Positions 1 through 8,383 of a DNA stretch of 64,000 bases are shown one piece after another. This DNA is from Microvirga aerilata (GTDB lineage: Bacteria; Pseudomonadota; Alphaproteobacteria; Rhizobiales; Beijerinckiaceae). The notes beneath the pieces are model-generated. The model was given only the letters and a program-made list of their open reading frames with translations. It ran no database searches and was not told the DNA's origin. The position numbers and the translations under genes are program-made. The stretch spans positions 27,480-91,479 of the forward strand of contig NZ_JAEQMY010000018.1 of assembly GCF_016743775.1 (NCBI RefSeq), given 5' to 3'. How positions within the stretch are numbered: position 1 is the stretch's first letter; every line of letters starts with the position of its first letter.

Positions 1-363
1 GTGCTGGTGGTGTTCGACCCGAAGGCGATCTCCTACGAGGCTTTGCTGAAAACCTTCTGGGAAAACCACGATCCAACCCAGGGCATGCGCCAGGGCAACG
101 ATGCGGGCACCCAGTACCGTTCCGGCATCTATGTGTTCGACGAGGCTCAGAGAAGGGCCGCCGCAGCCTCGAAGGCGGCCTATGGCGAGGCGCTCGCCGC
201 CCGGGGCTACGGGCCCGTCACCACCGAGATCCTCGAGGCCGGCCCCTTCTACTTCGCCGAGGACTACCACCAGCAGTACCTGGCCAAGAACCCGAACGGC
301 TATTGCGGCCTGGGCGGCACCGGCGTGTCCTGCCAGATCGGCGTCGGCGTGGCAGCCGAGTAG
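1..363 (+). CDS. msrA: Peptide-methionine (S)-S-oxide reductase MsrA, 5'-truncated by window edge
   Basis: Reduces methionine-S-sulfoxide in proteins and free methionine, using thioredoxin. Only the last 120 residues are present, so the catalytic GCFWC segment lies before the window. The visible part has the conserved core [12 protein letters not shown] followed by GTQYRS, and later the YHQQYL segment near the C-terminus. The GTG at position 1 is an internal valine codon, not a start. The gene ends at TAG 361-363 and converges on the endopeptidase gene downstream. The family is recognised with high confidence. Confidence 0.93.
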   Translation: MLVVFDPKAISYEALLKTFWENHDPTQGMRQGNDAGTQYRSGIYVFDEAQRRAAAASKAAYGEALAARGYGPVTTEILEAGPFYFAEDYHQQYLAKNPNGYCGLGGTGVSCQIGVGVAAE

Positions 364-373
364 AGCACGAGAT

Positions 374-392
374 GGGCGGGCTTGGCCCGCCC
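374..392. terminator. GC-rich hairpin between convergent genes
   Basis: An 8-bp perfect stem (374-381 with 385-392) and a 3-nt loop lie between the msrA stop and the end of the convergent mepA-like gene. There is no T-tract on either strand, so intrinsic termination is only a possibility suggested by position. Confidence 0.4.
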
Positions 393-399
393 ACGGCGT

Positions 400-1311
400 C
401 TAAGGCGCCACCAGGACCTGCCGGCATTCCGCCGGCAGTTGGGCCATGGTCAGCGGCGGACGGGGCTTGCCGGGCTTCGGATGAAGCATCTGGGGCGTGA
501 ACCACGCGGCCAGCTCCGCGCCGCAGCCGTCGCCCCCCGGAGGCGGATCCTGATCCGAGCAGCCCGCCTCGCCGGCCGGGCAGGCAAGACGGATGTGGAA
601 ATGATAGTTGTGGCCGAACATCGGCCGCACCTTCGAGAGCCAGCTCCGGTCCGCCCCAGCCTCCCGGCACAGGGCCTTCTTGATCGCCGGGTTCACGAAG
701 ATCCGGGCCACGCTTCTTTCCGATGAGGCCGCCCGGATGAGGGCGGTGTGCTGCGGGGTCCAGACCTTGGGGTCGATATCGAGCCAGTCGCCGCGCACCA
801 TGTTGGTGGCCGACATCTCCTCCCGCTCGGTCCGCGTCAGGCGGCGATCCGGCATCGGGGTCAGCCAGACATCCGCATCCAGGCCGATCTGATGGGAGGC
901 ATGGCCCGTGAGCATGGGGCCGCCCCGGGGCTGGGAGATGTCGCCGACCAGAAGCCCCGGCCAGCCGGTGACGGCCGGAACCCGCGCGGCGAAGCGCTGC
1001 AGGAAGTCGATCAGCTGCGGATGGCCCCAGTTGCGGTTGCGGGACAGGCGCATCACCTGCCACGTTTGCCCATCCACCGGAATCGCCGACGCGCCGGCGA
1101 CGCAGCCGCGGGCATAGCTTCCGATGGAGCGGGACCTGAGATCGGCCGGATCGCTGCGGCGTCCGAACAGTTCCTTGGCGGCAAGCCTGGGATCGCCCGG
1201 ATCGGCCAGCGGGGGCAGGGGCTTGGGGTCGAGGGTGCCCTTGTCCTGAGCGGAGGCGGAGCCGCCGATGAGGAAGGCAAGGAGGACGGCAAGGGAGCGA
1301 ATCGCGTTCAT
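400..1311 (-). CDS. mepA: Penicillin-insensitive murein endopeptidase, MepA family (M74)
   Basis: Periplasmic zinc amidohydrolase of the LAS type that cleaves D-Ala-meso-DAP cross-links in peptidoglycan. Of 303 residues, 1-21 form a signal peptide ending ASA. The metal site is visible as GHASHQIGLDAD (about residues 136-147, with the HxxxxxxD ligand pair) and the HFH motif near residues 237-239. Length fits the family. Several cysteines in the C-terminal third could form disulfides, as in E. coli MepA. The ATG at 1309-1311 directly precedes the signal peptide. The function is known from the family; the cell-wall remodelling role is inferred. Confidence 0.9.
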   Translation of the reverse strand: MNAIRSLAVLLAFLIGGSASAQDKGTLDPKPLPPLADPGDPRLAAKELFGRRSDPADLRSRSIGSYARGCVAGASAIPVDGQTWQVMRLSRNRNWGHPQLIDFLQRFAARVPAVTGWPGLLVGDISQPRGGPMLTGHASHQIGLDADVWLTPMPDRRLTRTEREEMSATNMVRGDWLDIDPKVWTPQHTALIRAASSERSVARIFVNPAIKKALCREAGADRSWLSKVRPMFGHNYHFHIRLACPAGEAGCSDQDPPPGGDGCGAELAAWFTPQMLHPKPGKPRPPLTMAQLPAECRQVLVAP

Positions 1312-1421
1312 GCGGGCAGGCTAGCGCGCATCCTGCGGCTCTGGAACGTGCCTGGTGCGGCCATCTTGTCGCTCTGGGCGCGGGAAGGGCCGGACATGCG
1401 ATCCGGCCCCTCCGGCTTGGT

Positions 1422-2582
1422 TCAGTGCCGCGGCTGCGGCCTGCCTTCATAAGGGCTGCGCTGGCTCATGTGGCCCGGCCCGAAGGTGCGCTTGTCGTGG
1501 CCGTTGCCGGTCCGGCGCATGGTGGGCTGATAGCGCGGGGTGGGGCGCTTCGCCCGCTTGTCCCGCCTGCCTCCTCCCATGGGAGCCATGAACAGGGCCG
1601 CAATGCCCGCAGCGACGCCGGCCAGGACGGCGGCCGTCACGAAGGGATGAAGCTGCGCTTCGAGCAGGAGGCTCGTCTTGCGCGGCTCGCCGGCAAGAGA
1701 CGAGTATATGTCCCCGTCCTCGCGGGCGCCATAGAGGTTGTCGCGCATGCCTGGACGCTCGGGCTCGTCCGTGGTCTGCGAGCCGTAACCCGTCCACTCC
1801 ATCGCCTTGTCCATCAGGCGCGGCGCGACCTTGCTCACGGCGCCGATCACCCAGCCGCCGAAGCCGACGGTGATCTCGCGCCGCTGGTTCTCCGCCGAGA
1901 ACACGATCGCCTTGCCGACCAGATGCGGGTCATAGGCCGGCGGCGGAACGGCATTCTCCTTGTCGAGATAGTTGCGGGCATGCTCGATATAGGGCGTGTC
2001 GATGGACGAGGGCTTGATCAGGGTTACGGAGATCGGCGCGCCCTGGGCCTCGAGCTCCATGCGCAGTCCGTCGGTGAACGCTTTCACGGCATGCTTGGAG
2101 GCCGAATACTGGGTTTGCAGGATCATGGTCCGCTCGGACAGGACGCTGCCCACATTGATGATGGTGCCGCCGCGGCTGCGCAGATGCTCTGCCGCGATCA
2201 ACGAGCCGTTGACGACGCCCCAGTAGTTCACGTCGAACAGGTGCCGCTGGTCCTCCAGCGGGACCTCGTTGAGCGCCCCGTACACGGCCACGGCCGCATC
2301 GTTCACCCAGGTGTCGAAGCCTCCGAAGGTCTCAATGGCGGTGCGCGCCACCCGCTCGAGATCCTCGCGCCGGCTGACATCCGCAGCAACCGCGATGGCG
2401 CGGGTGCCGCCGCGGCTGAGCTCATCGGCAATCTTGCGCAGGGCATCTTTGTTGCGGGCCACCAGGACAAGTCCTTTGGCTCCGCGGGAGGCGAACAGAT
2501 GCGACGTTGCAAGGCCGATGCCGCTGGAAGCCCCGGTGATGACGATCACCTGCTCCTCGATCGGCTTCTGGCGAACCGCCAT
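1422..2582 (-). CDS. Short-chain dehydrogenase/reductase with C-terminal membrane segment
   Basis: Classical SDR oxidoreductase of 386 residues. The cofactor motif TGASSGIG lies at about residues 16-23 and the active-site tetrad includes YSASK. The N-terminal 250 residues form the Rossmann enzyme. The C-terminal part is longer than usual, with one hydrophobic helix near residue 340 followed by a basic Arg/Lys/His-rich tail, so the protein is probably membrane-anchored. The ATG at 2580-2582 is chosen because AAGGAG precedes it; an in-frame upstream ATG at 2624 has no such site. The substrate cannot be read from the sequence. It is transcribed away from the PRC-barrel gene. Confidence 0.85.
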   Translation of the reverse strand: MAVRQKPIEEQVIVITGASSGIGLATSHLFASRGAKGLVLVARNKDALRKIADELSRGGTRAIAVAADVSRREDLERVARTAIETFGGFDTWVNDAAVAVYGALNEVPLEDQRHLFDVNYWGVVNGSLIAAEHLRSRGGTIINVGSVLSERTMILQTQYSASKHAVKAFTDGLRMELEAQGAPISVTLIKPSSIDTPYIEHARNYLDKENAVPPPAYDPHLVGKAIVFSAENQRREITVGFGGWVIGAVSKVAPRLMDKAMEWTGYGSQTTDEPERPGMRDNLYGAREDGDIYSSLAGEPRKTSLLLEAQLHPFVTAAVLAGVAAGIAALFMAPMGGGRRDKRAKRPTPRYQPTMRRTGNGHDKRTFGPGHMSQRSPYEGRPQPRH

Positions 2583-2785
2583 GGCATTCTCCTTCATTGT
2601 CCTCAGGGTTTCCATAATCCTCAAGATTTCATGGAACGTGGATCAACGTGACGGTGATGGCGGGGTTCCTACGGCAGCGCTTGCCGGCAGAGGCCGAAAA
2701 GCCCGTAACCCCCGGCATGCAAAGCGGAACCGGCTTTTCAACCCAGGCGTTGCCTTGGCATCTCACAGACGAAGGGAGCGAGATA

Positions 2786-3196
2786 ATGCAGACGACGGCA
2801 CAAAGTGGCGACGTGCGCGAGACCCAGAGCCTGATCGCCAGCGACAAGGTTGAAGGAACGCCGGTGCGCCGCTCGGACGGTGAGAAGATCGGAACCATCG
2901 AGCGCGTGATGATCGAGAAGCGGTCCGGCAAGGTGGCCTATGCGGTCATGAGCTTCGGCGGCTTCATGGGGCTCGGCGAGGAATACTACACGCTTCCCTG
3001 GGGCGTCCTGAAGTACAACACCGAACTCGACGCCTATGAGCTGAACCTCAATGAGGATCAGCTGCGTGGAGCCCCCCGTCGCAGCGCGGAAGGGCATGAC
3101 GCTTCCTACGACCGCGAGTGGGAAGAGCACGTCCATCGCTATTACAACGCCACCCCCTATTGGGGCGGAAGCGACCCAATGAGCACGGGCCGGTAA
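2786..3196 (+). CDS. PRC-barrel domain protein
   Basis: Small soluble protein of 136 residues with one PRC-barrel fold (about residues 20-95; motif GTPVRRSDGEKIGTIERVMI and a following beta-rich segment ending YTLPW). In alphaproteobacteria such single-domain PRC-barrel proteins are often envelope- or stress-associated, but their molecular role is not established. ATG 2786 is preceded by a GGGAG-type site. The C-terminal 40 residues are charged and aromatic (YYNATPYWGG). It stands alone and is followed by a strong hairpin terminator. Confidence 0.8.
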   Translation: MQTTAQSGDVRETQSLIASDKVEGTPVRRSDGEKIGTIERVMIEKRSGKVAYAVMSFGGFMGLGEEYYTLPWGVLKYNTELDAYELNLNEDQLRGAPRRSAEGHDASYDREWEEHVHRYYNATPYWGGSDPMSTGR

Positions 3197-3219
3197 GCCG
3201 ATCCCGCATCGCGAGTGAA

Positions 3220-3253
3220 AAAAAATCGCCCGGCTTTCACCGGGCGATTTTTT
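3220..3253. terminator. Bidirectional intrinsic terminator
   Basis: A 14-bp stem (3220-3233 with 3240-3253) has a 6-nt loop, A-tract on the left arm and T-tract on the right. It can end the PRC-barrel transcript on the plus strand and the histone-like gene on the minus strand. Confidence 0.85.
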
Positions 3254-3310
3254 ATGCGTGTGCGCCGGACGAGGCTGACGCCCTATTCCGGAGCCCGCGG
3301 CATGATTGTC

Positions 3311-4153
3311 TTAGCGCTTCGACTTCGAGGGGCTCTTGCGGGCGCTCGAAGAGCCGGAGCCGGAAGACCGCTTGGCCACATTGCCGGACTTCTTCGTGGA
3401 GGAAGTGCGGCTCGATGCGGCGGCTGCGCGCTTCGTGGTCGACTTGGACGCGCCGCGCGACTTGGATGCCGAACCCTTGGAGGCCGAACCCTTGGACGCC
3501 GAGCTCTTGGCAGAAGACTTCACTGCGCCGCGGCTGGAGCTGCGGGATGCGGACGCCTTGCCGGTCGAACGGGACGAGCCGGAGCGTGCCGAAGTCGAAC
3601 GCGACGAGGACTTCTTGGCGGCCGACGAGGTCGACTTGGCCGAGGTCTTCTTGGCGGGGGTCTTCGTGGCAGCGGTCTTCTTGGCAGTGGTCTTCTTGGC
3701 TGCAGTCTTGCTGCCGCCCGACTTGGCCGACGACTTGGCCGACGATTTGGCCGAGGACTTCGCAGCCGACTTGGTCGAGGTCTTCTTGGCGGCAGTCGAC
3801 TTGGCGGTGGTCTTCTTGGCGCCGGACTTGGCCGAGGACTTCGAGGTCGACTTCGCAGCCGTCTTCTTGGCGGCGGTCTTCGTTCCGGACTTCTTCGCAG
3901 CGGTGCTCTTCGAGCCCGACTTCGCTGCGCTGGAACGGGACGAGGAGCCCGAGGACTTCGCGGCGGTCTTGGTGCCGGACTTCGCTGCGCCGGATTTCGT
4001 GGCGCCGGATTTCGCAGAGGACTTGGAGCCCTTCGCGGTGCTGGACGAGCTGCTGCGAGAGCTGCTCTTCTTCGCGGTCTTCTTGGTGCTGGTCGCACCG
4101 GTGTCGCCCGTGAACAACTGTGTCAGCGGGTTTGACTTGATGTCTATCGGCAT
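3311..4153 (-). CDS. Histone-H1-like Lys/Ala/Ser-rich DNA-binding protein
   Basis: A 280-residue protein. After a non-basic N-terminus (MPIDIKSNPLTQLFTGDTG) it is almost entirely Lys, Ala, Ser, Thr and Arg in degenerate SAKKTAAKS-type repeats, ending in SARKSPSKSKR. This composition matches bacterial histone-H1-like proteins that compact or coat nucleoid DNA through disordered basic tails; function here is inferred from composition. ATG 4151-4153 has an ideal AAGGAGG upstream. Other frames across the repeats are also open because of the biased codons and are not real. The low-complexity repeats are a likely site of length variation between strains. Confidence 0.8.
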   Translation of the reverse strand: MPIDIKSNPLTQLFTGDTGATSTKKTAKKSSSRSSSSSTAKGSKSSAKSGATKSGAAKSGTKTAAKSSGSSSRSSAAKSGSKSTAAKKSGTKTAAKKTAAKSTSKSSAKSGAKKTTAKSTAAKKTSTKSAAKSSAKSSAKSSAKSGGSKTAAKKTTAKKTAATKTPAKKTSAKSTSSAAKKSSSRSTSARSGSSRSTGKASASRSSSRGAVKSSAKSSASKGSASKGSASKSRGASKSTTKRAAAASSRTSSTKKSGNVAKRSSGSGSSSARKSPSKSKR

Positions 4154-4685
4154 TGCAGCCTCCTTCAAGAGCCTTCGCGTGCAACCGTCACGCTTGCAAG
4201 GCAACGTCGTTATACCAACGCGGTTCCGAATATCGGAAAGTGTTGACAGTAGAGCGCGCACTTTTTCTGTGGATATTTTGATTGAAGGGATGCTCTTCAC
4301 TTGCAGACCTGAGACTCGATATCGGGTGCAGGATGAGAGGGTTAGAGCTTCTTCGGGCGGATGACGGATGCTTTTTCCAGCCGTCGAGCGTGGGAAATTT
4401 GATTCACGAAATCAGAAGCTTAGATGCTGCATGAAGATGACGTTCATGCTGTTTCGAGTATTCGAACGTCATCGAGAGTGTTCAACGTCGAAGCCCCGAT
4501 CCTATCCACTTGAGGAGGGCTGAAGACGGTTTCGATGAAGCCTCGAAAAACATTCCGATCGGCTTCCAAAAAGTTCACCAGGTTCGCGTCGAAGCAGCGG
4601 AACATGCGCTCGGGCAAACCAAGAATCACATCGGGACGCCTGCGGCGTGGAGCGGTGGTGGTGCTTTGGTCGGGAGCAGCCGCTC
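4154..4685. other. AT-richer intergenic region with two inverted repeats
   Basis: About 530 bp with no convincing gene; its codon patterns and lower GC contrast with the neighbours. It holds a 15-bp inverted repeat at 4224-4238 (TTCCGA, 3-nt spacer, TCGGAA), a TTGACA hexamer near 4243, and an inverted repeat with 10-bp arms at 4436-4445 and 4464-4473. It must contain the promoters of the divergent histone-like and EamA genes. Confidence 0.5.
4224..4238. promoter_or_regulatory. Palindrome upstream of histone-like gene, possible operator
   Basis: TTCCGA-ATA-TCGGAA is a perfect 6-bp-arm inverted repeat about 70 bp before the histone-like start. On the minus strand a TATAAC hexamer lies about 10 bp downstream, so the palindrome would overlap the -35 region. 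Regulator unknown. Confidence 0.35.
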
Positions 4686-5651
4686 ATGCGCGGCTTGGTC
4701 GCTGACGTTGCCGTGACGATGAAGGCTTCACGCGATGCCGCAGGCGCGGTAAGCGAAGGAAGCATTCACTTCGAACAGACCGCCGTGCCCCATCGCAGCA
4801 TCCTTGCCGTCGTCCTTTGGATGAGCGGCGCACTTCTCGCCTTCTCCGCAACGGCCATTGCGGTGCGCGCGCTCGCGCCTGCCTTCTCGATCTTCGAGAT
4901 GCTGGCCGTTCGCAATGCCGCGGGCGTCCTGATCCTGCTGGCTCTCGCGCTCCTCAAGCCGGAGCTCAGGCCCGGCCTGAAGCCGCGGCGCTTCAGGCTT
5001 CATCTTACCAGAAACGTCCTGCATTTCGCAGGCACCGACGGATGGGCCTTCGGGCTGACGCTCCTGCCGCTCGCAACGGTCTTCGCGCTCGAGTTCACCA
5101 CGCCGGCCTGGGTTGCTCTGCTGGCGATTCCCCTGCTCGGGGAAAAGATGACCGTGGGCCGTCTCGTGGCCGTGGTGCTCGGCTTCATCGGCATTGTCGT
5201 GATCCTGCGGCCGGGCGTGGAAACCTTGCAGCCGGCCAGTTTGCTCATGCTCGGCGTCGCCTTCAGCTTCGCGCTCGTGGCCATCATGACGAAGCGCCTC
5301 ACCATGACCGAGAGCACCTTCTCGATCCTGTTCTTCATGAACCTGATCCAGCTGCCCATGAACCTTGCAGGAGTGAGCAGGGCGTTCTGGCTGCAGGTGC
5401 AGCCCTCCCACGCACTGCCCCTCGCGGGCATCTCCGTCGGCGGCCTGCTCGCTCACTACTGCCTGACCAATGCATACCGGCAGGGCGACGCCACCATGGT
5501 CGTGCCCCTCGATTTCATGCGCATCCCGCTGATCGCCTTCGTCGGCTGGCAGTTCTATGGCGAGGCGCTCGATCCGTTCGTCTTCTTGGGCAGCGGCTGC
5601 ATCATCCTCGGCCTTCTCTACTCCCTGCATCGCGAGGCGAAATCCGCATGA
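4686..5651 (+). CDS. EamA/DMT-family transporter
   Basis: Integral inner-membrane protein of the drug/metabolite transporter superfamily with ten predicted hydrophobic helices in two EamA repeats (first starting at the RSILAVVLWMSG segment, second starting at the PASLLMLGVAFSF segment). Substrates of such proteins range from amino acids to purine-like metabolites and cannot be assigned here. ATG 4686 is chosen for the GGGAG 9 nt upstream; ATG 4719, closer to the first helix, is the alternative and has no clear ribosome site. Its stop overlaps the start of the helicase gene by ATGA, which indicates translational coupling. Confidence 0.85.
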   Translation: MRGLVADVAVTMKASRDAAGAVSEGSIHFEQTAVPHRSILAVVLWMSGALLAFSATAIAVRALAPAFSIFEMLAVRNAAGVLILLALALLKPELRPGLKPRRFRLHLTRNVLHFAGTDGWAFGLTLLPLATVFALEFTTPAWVALLAIPLLGEKMTVGRLVAVVLGFIGIVVILRPGVETLQPASLLMLGVAFSFALVAIMTKRLTMTESTFSILFFMNLIQLPMNLAGVSRAFWLQVQPSHALPLAGISVGGLLAHYCLTNAYRQGDATMVVPLDFMRIPLIAFVGWQFYGEALDPFVFLGSGCIILGLLYSLHREAKSA

Positions 5652-6739
5652 CATGGTCGCCGCAACAGGATGCCGCCCTCAAGGCTGTTGCCGATTGGCT
5701 CCGCCGCGGTGACCGTCCGGTGTTCCGCCTGTTCGGCTATGCGGGAACGGGCAAGACGACCCTTGCCAAGCACATTGCCGAAGGTGTCGACGGCGATGTG
5801 GCCTTCGGGGCCTATACCGGCAAGGCGGCGCTGGTGCTGCGCACGAAAGGCTGCACGGATGCCTCCACCATCCACTCGATGATCTACCGCTCGCGGGAGT
5901 CCGACGAGAACGGTCCGCAATTCGTCATCAACCGTCAAAGCCCGGCATCCAAGGCCGACCTCATCATCATCGACGAATGCTCCATGGTGGACGAGGAGCT
6001 CGGGCGCGATCTCCTGTCGTTCGGGCAGCCCGTGCTCGTGCTCGGCGATCCGGCGCAGTTGCCGCCCGTCAAAGGCGGTGGCTTCTTCACGGAGGGAGAG
6101 CCCGACGTGATGCTCACCGAGGTGCATCGCCAGGCCAAGGACAACCCCATCATCCACATGTCCATGCAGGTTCGGGAGGGCGGACGGCTGGAGCCGGGCG
6201 TCTACGGCGAGAGCCGCGTCATCCGTCGCCGCGAGATCGATGCGGCAGCCGTCATGGCGGCCGATCAGGTGCTGGTGGGCCTCAACAAGACGCGCCGTCT
6301 CTACAACACCCGACTGCGCGAATTGAACGGCTACCGCGACCCCATGCCGGCGGCGGGCGAGAAGCTCGTGTGCCTGCGCAACGACAAGACCAAGGGGCTG
6401 CTCAACGGCGGCACCTGGAGCATCCAGGCCCTGCGCGGGATCCGCAACGACTTCATCCGCATGGACGTGCTGCCGGACGACGATGCCCGCCGCCGGTCCG
6501 TGGAGGTGGCGGTGCACAAGGCGTTCTTCGAGGGCACGGAGGAGGAGGTGCCTTTCGTCCTGCGAAAGGAGTCCGACGAGTTCACCTATGGCTACGCGCT
6601 CACCGTGCACAAGGCCCAGGGCTCGCAATGGGACGATCTCGTGCTCTTCGACGAATCCTACGCCTTCCGCGAGCATCGCAGCCGCTGGCTCTACACGGCC
6701 CTGACGCGGGCTGCCGAGAAGGCCACCGTCGTGATCTGA
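5648..6739 (+). CDS. Small RecD-like/Dda-like SF1 DNA helicase
   Basis: ATP-dependent helicase of superfamily 1B, 363 residues, containing only the helicase core. Visible in order: Q-motif SPQQDAAL (residues 4-11), Walker A GYAGTGKTT, motif II IIDECSM, motif III GDPAQLPPV, motif V with YALTVHKAQGSQWDD, and motif VI WLYTALTRAAEKA. There are no RecD N-terminal or RecB-interaction domains, so it is not the RecBCD subunit. It resembles stand-alone RecD-like or phage Dda-like helicases that work in repair or replication restart. The start overlaps the EamA stop (ATGA at 5648-5651). Confidence 0.88.
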   Translation: MTWSPQQDAALKAVADWLRRGDRPVFRLFGYAGTGKTTLAKHIAEGVDGDVAFGAYTGKAALVLRTKGCTDASTIHSMIYRSRESDENGPQFVINRQSPASKADLIIIDECSMVDEELGRDLLSFGQPVLVLGDPAQLPPVKGGGFFTEGEPDVMLTEVHRQAKDNPIIHMSMQVREGGRLEPGVYGESRVIRRREIDAAAVMAADQVLVGLNKTRRLYNTRLRELNGYRDPMPAAGEKLVCLRNDKTKGLLNGGTWSIQALRGIRNDFIRMDVLPDDDARRRSVEVAVHKAFFEGTEEEVPFVLRKESDEFTYGYALTVHKAQGSQWDDLVLFDESYAFREHRSRWLYTALTRAAEKATVVI

Positions 6740-6847
6740 GCAGGAGCCTGGCGCGGGCTCCAACTTGCGCTCAGGAACCCGGCGCAGCTTGAGGTCTTAT
6801 GCTCCTAGCTGAACCGTTGGCTGAACCGTCTCCGAGAGGGCGCAGAC

Positions 6848-7021
6848 ATGTTGAAATGGGCTCTGATCTTTCTTGTGGTCTCCCTTGTGGCCGGAGCCCT
6901 GGGCTTTACGGGCATCGCATCGGGCGCCCGGAGCATCGCCAAGGTCCTGTTCGGCATCTTCCTCCTGTTCTTCATCATCCTGATCCTCCTCGCCTGGGGA
7001 GCCGGTGAACTGATCTTCTAA
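6848..7021 (+). CDS. DUF1328 (UPF0391) small membrane protein
   Basis: A 57-residue, very hydrophobic protein starting MLKWALIFLVVSLVAGALGF with two transmembrane helices separated by a short ARSIAKVLFG loop. This is the pattern of the DUF1328/YtjA family, widespread in proteobacteria and of unknown molecular role; many members are stress-induced. ATG 6848 follows a GAGAGGG ribosome site. It stands alone between the helicase and the TRAP-binding-protein gene. Confidence 0.85.
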   Translation: MLKWALIFLVVSLVAGALGFTGIASGARSIAKVLFGIFLLFFIILILLAWGAGELIF

Positions 7022-7251
7022 GATCCGTCCGGCATCACCCGTCGTTCCATGCGCCCCCAAGCGCGACCGCCCTGCGGATTGGGAGGCTTGGCGATGCATG
7101 CACTGGATGCATGAAGTCCCTGCCGTGCGAGGTCTGCCTTCTTGTCCCCGGCTCGCTATAGGGGCTGCTCAACTTTTTCATTTCCGGGCGCCGGGTTGAA
7201 ACTTTCTGTCTCGCTGCTGCCTTGAAAGATAAATTTATGAAAGGGACGCCC

Positions 7252-8340
7252 ATGAAACGTCGTGCATTCCTCCAGGCCGCCACGGTTGGCGTGGCTGCAG
7301 GGGCCGTCGCCAAGCCCGCGATCGCCCAGTCGAACCCCGAGGTGCGCTGGCGCCTGACCTCGGCTTTTCCCAAGTCGCTGGACACCTTGTTCGGCGGTGG
7401 CGAGACGTTCGCCAAGCTCGTTTCCGAGGCCACCGACGGCAAGTTCCAGATCCAGACCTTCGCGCCCGGCGAGATCGTCGGCGCGCCTCAGGCGCTCGAC
7501 GCCATCGGCGGCGGAACGGTGGAGATGGGCCACACCTGCTCCTACTACTATGTGGGCAAGGATCCGACCTTCGCCATCGGCACCACGCTGCCCTTCGGCC
7601 TCAACTCGCGGCAGACCAATGCCTGGCTCTATCACGGCAACGGCAATACCCTGCTGAACGAGTTCTACGCCAAGCACAACGTCTACGCGCTGCCCGCAGG
7701 CAACACCGGCGTGCAGATGGGCGGTTGGTTCCGCAAGGAGATCAAGACCGTTCCGGACCTGCAGGGCCTCAAGATGCGCATTGCAGGCCTTGCGGGCCAG
7801 ATCATGGGCAAGCTCGGCGTGATCCCGCAGCAGATCGCAGGCGGCGACCTCTACCCGTCGTTGGAGCGCGGCACCATCGACGCCGCCGAGTGGGTGGCGC
7901 CCTACGACGACGAGAAGCTCGGCCTCAACAAGGTGGCTCCGTACTACTACTATCCCGGCTTCTGGGAGGGTGGTCCCGCCATCCACTTCTTCATCAACCA
8001 GGCCAAGTGGAATGAGCTTCCCAAGAACTACCAAGCAGCCGTCCAAGCAGCGGCGGGCTACGTGAATGTGGACACGCAGGCCAAATACGATGCCCGCAAT
8101 CCGGCGGCTCTTCGCAGCCTGATCGGCGCGGGCGCGCAGCTGCGCCCCTTCTCGCAGGACATCATGGAAGCAGCCTACAAGGCGTCCAATGAGGTCTATG
8201 ACGAGATCTCGGCCAAGAACCCCGAGTTCAAGAAGATCTACGACAGCTACAAGGCTTTCCGCGGCGAGGAATATCTCTGGTTCCAGGTGGCGGAATACGC
8301 CTACGACACCTTCATGATCCGCGCCCGCGCCCGCGGCTGA
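7252..8340 (+). CDS. TRAP transporter solute-binding protein, TakP-like (DctP family)
   Basis: Periplasmic binding subunit of a tripartite ATP-independent transporter. The protein has 362 residues with a Tat-type signal (MKRRAFLQAATVG, cleavage after AIAQ near residue 26). The mature part has the FPKSLDTLFGGGE segment typical of alpha-keto-acid/TakP-type members, and the ERGTIDAAEWVAPYDD region that shapes the ligand site. ATG 7252 is chosen for AAGGGA upstream; ATG 7222 and 7237 are alternatives. The DctQ and DctM permease genes are not adjacent: a hairpin and a convergent gene follow. Ligand is probably a 2-oxo acid, by family resemblance only. Confidence 0.88.
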   Translation: MKRRAFLQAATVGVAAGAVAKPAIAQSNPEVRWRLTSAFPKSLDTLFGGGETFAKLVSEATDGKFQIQTFAPGEIVGAPQALDAIGGGTVEMGHTCSYYYVGKDPTFAIGTTLPFGLNSRQTNAWLYHGNGNTLLNEFYAKHNVYALPAGNTGVQMGGWFRKEIKTVPDLQGLKMRIAGLAGQIMGKLGVIPQQIAGGDLYPSLERGTIDAAEWVAPYDDEKLGLNKVAPYYYYPGFWEGGPAIHFFINQAKWNELPKNYQAAVQAAAGYVNVDTQAKYDARNPAALRSLIGAGAQLRPFSQDIMEAAYKASNEVYDEISAKNPEFKKIYDSYKAFRGEEYLWFQVAEYAYDTFMIRARARG

Positions 8341-8346
8341 TCAACG

Positions 8347-8374
8347 AAAAGGCGGACTCTCAGGCCCGCCTTTT
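8347..8374. terminator. Bidirectional intrinsic terminator
   Basis: A 9-bp stem (8347-8355 with 8366-8374), A-rich on the left and T-rich on the right, with a 10-nt loop. It separates the convergent TRAP-binding-protein and transglycosylase genes. Confidence 0.75.
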
Positions 8375-8383
8375 CCTGAAGCC

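Noticed and set aside
3400..4100. Repeats resembling a CRISPR array or minisatellite
   Set aside because: The periodicity comes from codons for a low-complexity Lys/Ala/Ser protein; there are no uniform repeats with unique spacers and no cas genes.
3336..4364. Long plus-strand frame opposite the histone-like gene (Asp/Glu/Ala/Leu-rich)
   Set aside because: It is the complement of AAG/GCC/TCG-rich codons, lacks a ribosome site, and the minus-strand frame has an ideal one and a recognisable composition.
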